From positions 567,005 to 631,004 of the forward strand of contig NZ_SZVO01000002.1 in NCBI RefSeq assembly GCF_005280585.1: DNA of 64,000 nucleotides. Direction: 5' to 3'. A program made the position numbers and the translations under genes. Below the pieces are notes generated by a model. It did not search any database, had not been told where the DNA came from, and saw nothing but the letters and a program-made list of their open reading frames with translations. Positions 9,409-16,592 of the stretch are shown one piece after another (the stretch's first letter is position 1; every line of letters starts with the position of its first letter). Source of the stretch: Dyadobacter frigoris (GTDB taxonomy: Bacteria; Bacteroidota; Bacteroidia; Cytophagales; Spirosomataceae).

Positions 9409-9445
9409 TTCCCGAATTGAAAAGTCAATTCGGGAATCTATTTTT
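9409..9445 (+). terminator. Intrinsic terminator of gcvT
   Basis: TTCCCGAATTG (9409-9419) pairs perfectly with CAATTCGGGAA (9426-9436) around a 6-base loop, followed by TCTATTTTT. The next promoter overlaps it. Confidence 0.8.
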
Positions 9446-9446
9446 G
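9417..9446 (+). promoter_or_regulatory. Promoter of comB, nested in the gcvT terminator
   Basis: TTG (9417-9419) is the tip of the left stem arm; 19 bases later comes TATTTTTG (9439-9446), which includes the terminator T-run. Confidence 0.65.
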
Positions 9447-9488
9447 TCTCAAAATCTTAATACCAAAAATTCTGTTTAGTCGATTTGT

Positions 9489-10199
9489 ATGAAACACCTT
9501 GATGTTTGCCTTACTCCTGATTTACTGCATTTACATAAACTTGACAATTCAATCGTAGTCGTAGCCGATATTTTCCGTGCCACTTCCTGCATGGTTACCG
9601 GCCTTGCTTATGGCGTGAAAAGTATAACACCTGTGGCAACCATTGAAGAATGTAAACTTTTACAAGACAGAGGATTTATTGCCGCCGCAGAACGTGATGC
9701 GCATAAAGTAGAAGGATTTGATCTGGATAATTCTCCGTTCAGTTACATGAACGAGCGATTAATTGGATCTGAAATTGCAATGACAACGACCAACGGAACG
9801 TTATCCATTGCAAAAGCAAGAGCATCTGCCGTAAAAGTAATGGTTGGTGCTTTCTTAAATCTTGGCGCACTGGCGAATCATTTGAAGTCTGAACAATACG
9901 ACGTGCTCGTACTTTGTGCAGGCTGGAAAGGAAGACCGAATCTGGAAGATACTTTGTTTGCAGGTGCTTTGGCCGAGGCTTTAAAAGATCAGTTTATGCT
10001 AAGAGAAGACGGTACGTTGATGGCACAAAGACTTTATAACCAAAGCCGGGAAAACTTGCTTGCATCGGTTTCCAACTCTTCGCACGTAAGGAGATTGCAG
10101 CGTTTGGGTATTCATAAAGATATCGCATATTGCTTACAGACAGATCTTTATGATGTAGTTCCGGTATTGAGAGGAACAACGCTGGTTGCAATGAACTAG
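9489..10199 (+). CDS. comB: 2-phosphosulfolactate phosphatase family protein
   Basis: A 236-residue cytoplasmic protein of the ComB family. Motifs are VVVADIFRATSCMVTGLAYG, the acid-rich AAERDAHKVEGFDLDNSPFSY, MTTTNGTLSI and VLCAGWKGRPNLEDTLFAGALAEAL. In methanogens the family hydrolyses 2-phosphosulfolactate in coenzyme M synthesis. In Bacteroidota the homologue is often an isolated gene and its role may be in sulfonolipid or other sulfonate metabolism (inference). It has its own promoter and stands before the repeat-protein/porZ pair. Confidence 0.9.
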   Translation: MKHLDVCLTPDLLHLHKLDNSIVVVADIFRATSCMVTGLAYGVKSITPVATIEECKLLQDRGFIAAAERDAHKVEGFDLDNSPFSYMNERLIGSEIAMTTTNGTLSIAKARASAVKVMVGAFLNLGALANHLKSEQYDVLVLCAGWKGRPNLEDTLFAGALAEALKDQFMLREDGTLMAQRLYNQSRENLLASVSNSSHVRRLQRLGIHKDIAYCLQTDLYDVVPVLRGTTLVAMN

Positions 10200-10242
10200 C
10201 CGGTTCAATATTTTTGTAATAAATAAGTTTCAACAATTATAC

Positions 10243-12120
10243 ATGTCAAAATTCTTCATCATTTCTTTTCTTGGATTGCTGTTAAGCATAACATGGGTTC
10301 ATGCTCAGGAAATCCCTTCGGAACCACAGTCGGATACCACGTTGACAAATCCGGTAGAAAAAAAAGGTAAAAAATTAAAGCCGGTAGTTGCTGATACATT
10401 GTCGGAAAAAGAAGCGGAAGAACAAGTAATAAAAGCAGCCAAAGCCGCCGGTGATACCGTTTATTCCTACAAAATTATCGCGGACGATTTGTCGTACATG
10501 CAAGTTTGTCCGGGAACGACAATAACACTTCCTTTCGTAACCGAAGGTCCTTTTGATGAAGACAATAACTTTATTGTACACATTATTGATCCAACCGGAA
10601 AATCAATTCCTATTTCCTTACCATCCAAAAAAGGTCCTTTGCGCGCTGTAATTCCTTCCTATAAAATTGGAGGAGAAGTTTACAAATTGCAGATTTTAAG
10701 TACCATTCCCGTTATTAAAAGTCAGGAGGTGCCTATTCGTTTGCTGCAAACGCCGACAGCAAGAATTGAAGTGATCGACGGAACCCAGGCGATCCGGATC
10801 ATGCCCGGAAAAGATGCGCAGCTGCGTGTGAATTTGCAGGGAAGCGCACCATGGTCGTTCAGGCTTTCTGATAGTACCACGGTGCAAACGATGTCCAATC
10901 CCTATTACATGACTGTAAAGCCATCACATGTTAAAGCATACCGGATTATTGGCGTGTCCAATGCTTGCGGAAGCGGAGTGAGTTCAGGGGAACCGATTAT
11001 TAACGTAGATGATAATCCGGAACCAAAACTTGAATTGAAAGAAGTTGATAAACTGGTGCGGGTTTGTACCAGCATTCCCTTTCAGGTCCCGTTTAGCGCA
11101 ACAGGTAAATTCAAATCAGGAAATAAATTTGTCGTACAGATTGCCGATCATTCAGGCAATTTTAAAACCATATCAACGCCGGATACAACGGGTTATATCG
11201 CTACGCAGATTCCGTCAACTTATAAACCGGGAGATTATCGTCTTCGTGTAACTTCTTCCGCGCCATATCTGGTAAGTCAAATTGCCAATATTACGATTGT
11301 GGCACCAACGGTTGCTACTTTACAAAGAGATTCTCTGCATTTACCGGAAAACGGTTCGGGTGATTTGTCGGTACGTTTTGATGGAGGCGGACCATGGTTT
11401 GTCCTTTTATCGGATGGAACATACGAAAACAACATTATGGATTCTCCGCATAAAATCACGGTGAAACCTTATTACGATACAAATTTCCAGATCACCTCTG
11501 CCGGTGGACTTTGCGGCGTTGGGAAATTCTCTGGCCGTGCAAAAATTTCCGTTACAACGCCTCCGGCGAGTATCACAATGGAAAAACTGCCGCAGTCTAT
11601 CGTTTGTTTAGGTAGCAGCATTGAAATTCCATATAAAACCGTCGGACGTTATTCTGCAACCAACCGTTTTGTGGTACAGGTCACGGATAAAAACGGGAGA
11701 TTTGTTGATTTACCAACCACGGTAACCGCAACCACTTTTACAGCAAAAGTAACGCCTGCGGTTTCTCAGGGAGATACAATCCGTGCTCAAAAAATTAGAA
11801 TTATTTCTTCTTCTCCGGCCGTATCAAGCAAAGTGGAAGAAATCAAAGTAATTCCAAATAACAAAGCCATTGGAGAAGTAACAGGTAAGGCATTTATTGC
11901 TTCCGGACGATCAACCCGGATTCAGTTGAAATTCAAAAACGGATTACCGCCGTGGTCATTTACATTATCCGACGGCACTGCTGTCAACGGAACATTCCTG
12001 AATCCATATTTAATAACGGTAACACCGGCAGCAACGACAGAATATACCATCAGTTCATTGAAAAGTGGCTGTGGTACAGGGATTGGTACAGGATCGGCAA
12101 TCGTAACTGTTGATAAATAA
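10243..12120 (+). CDS. Exported protein with three tandem two-module Ig-like units, each with a cysteine pair
   Basis: The 625-residue protein has a signal peptide (MSKFFIISFLGLLLSITWVHA) and then a Lys/Glu-rich linker. From about residue 85 it consists of three repeats of about 183 residues. Each repeat starts with a VC(P/T/L) strand (Cys89, 275, 455), has a conserved F(V/I)VQ(I/V)xD strand, and ends in a second module with PW(S/F)xxLSDGT, a KP/TP strand and an xCGxG motif (Cys242, 424, 610). The regular six cysteines suggest one disulfide per repeat. There is no C-terminal sorting domain. I do not recognise a named family. It is 29 bases upstream of porZ, so cotranscription and a role at the cell surface or with T9SS are plausible. 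Confidence 0.85.
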   Translation: MSKFFIISFLGLLLSITWVHAQEIPSEPQSDTTLTNPVEKKGKKLKPVVADTLSEKEAEEQVIKAAKAAGDTVYSYKIIADDLSYMQVCPGTTITLPFVTEGPFDEDNNFIVHIIDPTGKSIPISLPSKKGPLRAVIPSYKIGGEVYKLQILSTIPVIKSQEVPIRLLQTPTARIEVIDGTQAIRIMPGKDAQLRVNLQGSAPWSFRLSDSTTVQTMSNPYYMTVKPSHVKAYRIIGVSNACGSGVSSGEPIINVDDNPEPKLELKEVDKLVRVCTSIPFQVPFSATGKFKSGNKFVVQIADHSGNFKTISTPDTTGYIATQIPSTYKPGDYRLRVTSSAPYLVSQIANITIVAPTVATLQRDSLHLPENGSGDLSVRFDGGGPWFVLLSDGTYENNIMDSPHKITVKPYYDTNFQITSAGGLCGVGKFSGRAKISVTTPPASITMEKLPQSIVCLGSSIEIPYKTVGRYSATNRFVVQVTDKNGRFVDLPTTVTATTFTAKVTPAVSQGDTIRAQKIRIISSSPAVSSKVEEIKVIPNNKAIGEVTGKAFIASGRSTRIQLKFKNGLPPWSFTLSDGTAVNGTFLNPYLITVTPAATTEYTISSLKSGCGTGIGTGSAIVTVDK

Positions 12121-12149
12121 TTTTTCAACCCCGAAGTAAAAGCGAAACG

Positions 12150-13955
12150 ATGCGCAACTTTACACTGCTTTTACTTTGGGGGATGTTAACCAGTGCAGTT
12201 CATGCGCAAAATGTTCCATTAGGGACTTGGGAATCGCATTTTAGTTACCGCTCGGCAAAACATATTCTGAAAGTCCGGAACAAAATTTTTTGTTCTTCCT
12301 ACAATGGACTTTTCCGTATAGATCCAGCCAATGACGAGATTTCAAATTACTCAAAAGCGAATGGTTTGAGTGAAGTGGGCATAAGCAGTATGGCTTATGA
12401 TTCCACCGAAAATCTTATCATTCTTGCCTATCGAAGCGGTAATCTTGATCTGTTATATCTCAACAAGAATTTAGAACCTGATCAAATCATTAACTGGCCT
12501 TTCCTGGCGGACGCTTCTGATTTACCCGCAAATAAACAAATCTCCAAAATTTCCTTTCAGAATAATAAAGTATATTTAAGTACCAATTTCGGAATTATTG
12601 TACTTGATCCAAAACTTCGTAAAATTGAAGAAACCTATCGTTACATCGGGCCAGGCGGTCTGGAAGTTTCCGTAACTGATATCACTTTTAGTAGTGATTC
12701 TTTATTTGCAGCTACATCTCAGGGACTCCTGTCCACATCGTTAAGTTCGACAGTCAACAAACAATATTTTGCGAACTGGAAAATCGTCCCAACGCCTTAT
12801 AAAGCCATTTCAGTATCTTATCAAAATGGAAATATAAATGCCGGATTTTCAGGACATGGAGTTTATAAAAGGAACAATGCTCCATGGGAATTGATCTACG
12901 AATCCACCAGTCAAACTTATTCATTCTCTGACAAAAACAATCTGGTAACGCTTTCGGACCGCATCCTGGTTTTAAATCAAAATAAAACTGACGTGTATCA
13001 AAATCCGATTTTCAATGCTCTTCAGGAATCTTTGCGCGTCAATTCCTATTTTTGGAGCGCAGATTCAAAGCAAGGATTATTAAGTAATAAAGACGGAGCA
13101 TTTCGTTCTTATAGTCCCGCGGATGCAGACACCACAATATCTCCACGAACGGATTCTACCATTATCGATTTAAACGGATTGGCCTGGTCGAGATTACCGG
13201 ATTATCTTGGCGGTGGAATTTCTATAAAAAATATTCAAACCAATAAACAGCGAATCCTTTCCACATCCATTGGAAACGGCGGATTGCCATCTTCCTTAGT
13301 TCATAGTTTGACCATTGACACCGACGGTTATATCTGGTTTGCCAGTGAGCGTGGAGTCGGATATTTTATTCCGGATGATATTTTATCCGGATCAGCTGTT
13401 AACGCAATATTGCCCGTTTACGGACAACGAAAACTGTTTTCCAGTGAAAGATCTAATGCCATTTCAGTGGAGCCGGGCAACCGGAAATGGATCGGGACTG
13501 ATAACGGATTGTTTCAATTCACAGCGGATGGAACCGAACTTATAAAACAATTTACAGCGTCAGATAGTCCATTACCTTCAAGCAAGATATCTGCCTTAAA
13601 TTTTGAAGGAGCAACAGGATTACTCTTCGTTGATACGCCAAACGGAATGGTTTCTTACCGAAGCGATGCAAGTACGCCCAATGAAAATTTATCGACAATT
13701 ACCGTTTTCCCAAATCCTGTCAGACCAAATTTCGATGGTGTCCTCGGCGTTAAAGGTCTTATGGACAATTCAACGGTTAAATTTACAGATCTTTCCGGTC
13801 GGCTCGTTTATGAAACCCGCTCACAGGGCGGCACAGCATCCTGGGATTTAAATGATTATACTGGAAAAAGAGTCCGGGGAGGAATTTATTTGATTATCAT
13901 TGTGTCTTCAGACAGAAGCGAAAAAATGGCTGGGAAACTGGCAGTTATTAATTAG
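12150..13955 (+). CDS. porZ: Type IX secretion system protein PorZ (two-beta-propeller surface protein)
   Basis: The 601-residue protein has a signal peptide (MRNFTLLLLWGMLTSAVHA) and an N-terminus GTWESHFSYRSAKHILKV, the PorZ signature. Propeller blades follow with SYNGLFRIDP, FGIIVLDP, QGLLST and later DGYIWFASERGVGYF and NRKWIGTDNGLFQF. It ends in a sorting domain starting VFPNPVRPNFDGVLGVKGL and closing with SGRLVYET and GIYLIIIV. PorZ is part of the T9SS attachment complex at the outer surface, handling the lipopolysaccharide anchor for cargo. It is shorter than the P. gingivalis protein (over 750 residues, from memory). Confidence 0.88.
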   Translation: MRNFTLLLLWGMLTSAVHAQNVPLGTWESHFSYRSAKHILKVRNKIFCSSYNGLFRIDPANDEISNYSKANGLSEVGISSMAYDSTENLIILAYRSGNLDLLYLNKNLEPDQIINWPFLADASDLPANKQISKISFQNNKVYLSTNFGIIVLDPKLRKIEETYRYIGPGGLEVSVTDITFSSDSLFAATSQGLLSTSLSSTVNKQYFANWKIVPTPYKAISVSYQNGNINAGFSGHGVYKRNNAPWELIYESTSQTYSFSDKNNLVTLSDRILVLNQNKTDVYQNPIFNALQESLRVNSYFWSADSKQGLLSNKDGAFRSYSPADADTTISPRTDSTIIDLNGLAWSRLPDYLGGGISIKNIQTNKQRILSTSIGNGGLPSSLVHSLTIDTDGYIWFASERGVGYFIPDDILSGSAVNAILPVYGQRKLFSSERSNAISVEPGNRKWIGTDNGLFQFTADGTELIKQFTASDSPLPSSKISALNFEGATGLLFVDTPNGMVSYRSDASTPNENLSTITVFPNPVRPNFDGVLGVKGLMDNSTVKFTDLSGRLVYETRSQGGTASWDLNDYTGKRVRGGIYLIIIVSSDRSEKMAGKLAVIN

Positions 13956-14029
13956 AACAACCTAATCATAAACAAATATCTAAATCAGAAATATACCTTT
14001 GTAACTGATAAGATATCAAAAACAAAAAA

Positions 14030-14668
14030 ATGACACCCCACGAAAAACCACCTTTCATTATTGGTATAACAGGCGGAAGCGCATCTGGCAAAACTTTTTT
14101 CATGAAATGTCTGATCGATTCCTTCAAGCCGGAAGACGTCTGCCGGATTTCACAGGACAACTATTACCGCCCGATTCATGAAATACCACGTGATGAAAAC
14201 GGTGTCGAAAATTTTGACCTTCCCGAAACAATCGATCACCATCTTTTTGCAGAACATATTGCTGTACTACGTGCAGGCCGCGAAGTGCATCAAAAAGAAT
14301 ATACCTTCAACAATCCGTTGATCAAACCTGAAATACTTGTTTTTGAGCCACGGCCAATTATTATTGTAGAAGGTATTTTTGTATTATATTTTCCAGATAT
14401 CGCCCGTCTTATCGATCTCAAAATTTTTGTAGACGCGAAAGAACACGTTAAAATAAAGCGACGAATTATTCGTGACAATAACGAACGGGGTTATGACCTT
14501 GACGATGTTCTTTACCGCTGGGAACATCACGTTGCGCCAACATATGACAAATACATTTTGCCTCTAAGATCAGAAGCTGATATGATAATTAATAACAACA
14601 CGCGTTTTGATACCGGGCTGGATGTATTGGTTGGGTTTTTGAGGAAGAAGCTGGAGGAGCGGGAGTAA
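14030..14668 (+). CDS. udk: Uridine kinase
   Basis: The 212-residue enzyme phosphorylates uridine or cytidine with ATP or GTP in pyrimidine salvage. Motifs are the P-loop IGITGGSASGKTFF (residues 11-24), ISQDNYYRPIHEIP, NFDLPETIDHHLF, IVEGIFVLYFPDIARL, KIFVDAKEHVKIKRRIIRD and the lid segment ERGYDLDDVLYRW. The ATG at 14030 is 74 bases after porZ. Confidence 0.95.
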   Translation: MTPHEKPPFIIGITGGSASGKTFFMKCLIDSFKPEDVCRISQDNYYRPIHEIPRDENGVENFDLPETIDHHLFAEHIAVLRAGREVHQKEYTFNNPLIKPEILVFEPRPIIIVEGIFVLYFPDIARLIDLKIFVDAKEHVKIKRRIIRDNNERGYDLDDVLYRWEHHVAPTYDKYILPLRSEADMIINNNTRFDTGLDVLVGFLRKKLEERE

Positions 14669-14732
14669 GCATCCAGTTACCGTACATCGGAATTAATCAT
14701 TTTTTGCTGTATGTTTATCTTAATAATGGAAA

Positions 14733-15479
14733 ATGACAATTTACTCACATTGGTTAAAAACAATTAATACAAAAATTCTCCCAATTGTTTTATTATTAAT
14801 AATCAACACATTACAGTCATGTCACAATGATAAAACCGAGCCGATAAATCCTTATAATTATTATCCCTTGAAAATAGGACAATTTTCTATTTATGAAATA
14901 ACAGAGGTTGTATATTCGGCCGGACAAAAAGATCCGGTTATAAGTAATTGGCAAGAAAAAGATGAGATAAATTCTGTAAGTACAAATTCTGTGGGAATTC
15001 CGATTTATCTTATTTCAACCTCCCGGAGAAATAATTCTAATAGTTATTGGCAAAAGGTGAAACAATATAATCTTGATCAATATCCAGACAAAATTATCCA
15101 AAATATCGATAACGAATCAATTGTCCCAATGATATTCCCCATCGATAAAAGCTTAAATTGGAATGGGTACATGTATTTAAATTTGAATACAACCGACAAC
15201 CGTTACGGATACAACTTCAAGTATGAAAACGTTGGTGAATCTTTCGATACAGGATTATCTAACTTTGAAAAGACATTAAAAGTTGTGGAGCGTGTTGATA
15301 CATCCGGCCTTACTAAATATAATTTTGCATCCAAACATTATGCAAATGGAGTAGGTTTGATTCTGGATCAACAAGCAGACTTTGATTATTTGCAAATAAA
15401 CGGAGAACTATCAGGCTATAAAGTCATAAGTTCCGGAAAGAGAAGAATTAAAAGACTTGTTGAATACTCAAAAAATTAA
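14733..15479 (+). CDS. Lipoprotein of unknown function, tandem paralogue 1
   Basis: The 248-residue protein has a lipoprotein signal ending in LQSC (Cys30). It then has NPYNYYPLKIGQFSIYEITEVVYSAGQ, FPIDKSLNWNGYMY and a C-terminal YANGVGLILDQQ. The whole chain is roughly half identical by eye to the next gene: shared pieces include the YPL/FPL entry, EVVYSAGQ/EAVYSSGQ, QEKDEI, FPIDxxxxWNG and GVGLI. The pattern of a short lipoprotein with a beta-rich domain is common in Bacteroidota. I do not recognise a function. It lies 64 bases after udk and is followed 33 bases later by its paralogue. Confidence 0.85.
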   Translation: MTIYSHWLKTINTKILPIVLLLIINTLQSCHNDKTEPINPYNYYPLKIGQFSIYEITEVVYSAGQKDPVISNWQEKDEINSVSTNSVGIPIYLISTSRRNNSNSYWQKVKQYNLDQYPDKIIQNIDNESIVPMIFPIDKSLNWNGYMYLNLNTTDNRYGYNFKYENVGESFDTGLSNFEKTLKVVERVDTSGLTKYNFASKHYANGVGLILDQQADFDYLQINGELSGYKVISSGKRRIKRLVEYSKN

Positions 15480-15512
15480 TCTCATCTTACCAGCACACAA
15501 ATTATAAATTTA

Positions 15513-16247
15513 ATGACCCGTTATAATTTTACCAGAAACAGAAGATCGAGTTGGAGTTTAGTTAAATTATTCCTCTATCTCATTCCATTAGCAGCAATTC
15601 AATCATGCAATGACAGCTCTACAGATCCAGTCAATTCCTACGATTATTTTCCTTTGACCGTAGGTTATTACATGATTTACAATGTAAACGAAGCGGTATA
15701 CTCGTCCGGACAAGCCAATCCCGTTATTAAGGCTTATCAGGAAAAGGATGAAATTAGCAGCGTAACTGTCAATTCAGATGGAAGTTCAACTTACATTGTA
15801 GCCCGTTCATCGCGAAACACAGCATCTGATTATTGGGTAAAAACAAAAGAATATAGTATAAACCAATTTCCTGATAAGCTGATATTCAATATTGATAACC
15901 AAAGTCTGGTCCCACTTGTTTTCCCAATAGATTCCAAAATCACCTGGAACGGAAATATGTATAATACCCTGGATGCGGAAGATTATCATTATCAAGACAT
16001 CAATCAGCCTTTTAAATTAGGCACATTATCATTTGATAAGTCACTGACCCTGGTTGAGAGGAGCGATACTACCTCCGTCATTGACTACGATCTTGGCTTG
16101 AAACGTTTTGCTATTGGCGTTGGACTTATTTATGATGAACAAACATCCTATGAATACTGCCAGGCAACGGCGGATTGTATCGGAAAGGGAATCATTGATT
16201 CAGGCTCTAAAAAAACACGAAAAATTATCGAATACGGGCCTATGTAG
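15513..16247 (+). CDS. Lipoprotein of unknown function, tandem paralogue 2
   Basis: The 244-residue protein has a lipoprotein signal ending in IQSC (Cys32) and a mature region starting NDSSTDPVNSYDYFPLTVGYYMIY in outline. The block DYWVKTKEYSINQFPDKLIF aligns with YWQKVKQYNLDQYPDKIIQ of the first copy, and FPIDSKITWNG and FAIGVGLIYDEQ also match, so the pair arose by tandem duplication. It is immediately upstream of the lasso-type precursor peptide with a 132-base gap, but nothing in it suggests immunity or export. Function unknown. Confidence 0.85.
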   Translation: MTRYNFTRNRRSSWSLVKLFLYLIPLAAIQSCNDSSTDPVNSYDYFPLTVGYYMIYNVNEAVYSSGQANPVIKAYQEKDEISSVTVNSDGSSTYIVARSSRNTASDYWVKTKEYSINQFPDKLIFNIDNQSLVPLVFPIDSKITWNGNMYNTLDAEDYHYQDINQPFKLGTLSFDKSLTLVERSDTTSVIDYDLGLKRFAIGVGLIYDEQTSYEYCQATADCIGKGIIDSGSKKTRKIIEYGPM

Positions 16248-16310
16248 GTCTATTTTATAAGCGTTTTTTGATTACCATGCCTTTTCAGTTTTATTTCTTT
16301 GACTTTCAAA

Positions 16311-16341
16311 TTTGGAAATTAAAAAAATCCAATTAATTTTA
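16311..16341 (+). promoter_or_regulatory. Candidate promoter of the lasso-type peptide locus
   Basis: TTTG (16311-16314) is followed after 19 bases by TAATTTTA (16334-16341), one mismatch (final G) from the -7 consensus. It is 38 bases before the precursor ATG. Confidence 0.45.
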
Positions 16342-16379
16342 CATCGGATATATCGTAAACACATTAAAACAACACTCAA

Positions 16380-16523
16380 ATGACTAGAATGCACTCTACA
16401 CAGACGAAAAAATCGTATAAGAAGCCGGTTTTGAATGAAATTGGGAAGGTAAGTAAATTGACAAGAGAATTGAAAGGTAGCACAAGTACGGATGGTAGCG
16501 GATTTGTTACAATCATTCCTTAA
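16380..16523 (+). CDS. Lasso-type RiPP precursor peptide
   Basis: A 47-residue peptide with the leader pattern of lasso peptides: Tyr13-x-x-Pro16-x-Leu18-x3-Gly22-x5-Thr28. In the lariatin precursor, as I remember it, Thr is also six residues after the Gly and is the penultimate leader residue. By that rule cleavage falls after Arg29 and the core is ELKGSTSTDGSGFVTIIP, with an acidic residue (Asp9) at the usual ring-closing position. Glu at position 1 is unusual, since most known lasso peptides start with Gly, Ala, Ser or Cys. The start is ATG 16380; an in-frame ATG at 16389 is the alternative. A cyclase homologue follows 69 bases downstream. The cleavage site is inferred. Confidence 0.75.
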   Translation: MTRMHSTQTKKSYKKPVLNEIGKVSKLTRELKGSTSTDGSGFVTIIP

Positions 16524-16548
16524 GAGTGATTCTAATCAAAAGAACCAG

Positions 16549-16589
16549 AAATACACTTAGTGTCAACTTAACGCTAAGTGTATTTTTTT
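16549..16589 (+). terminator. Terminator/attenuator hairpin between precursor and cyclase genes
   Basis: AATACACTTAG (16550-16560) pairs perfectly with CTAAGTGTATT (16574-16584) around a 13-base loop and is followed by a seven-T run ending at 16589. It lies between the precursor stop (16523) and the cyclase ATG (16593). It looks like an intrinsic terminator that would let the precursor be made in excess of the enzyme by partial read-through. Confidence 0.75.
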
Positions 16590-16592
16590 ACC

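Noticed and set aside
16578..16592. GTG start extending the cyclase by five residues
   Set aside because: It lies inside the right arm and T-run of the hairpin; ATG at 16593 starts the conserved Ntn-like domain directly.
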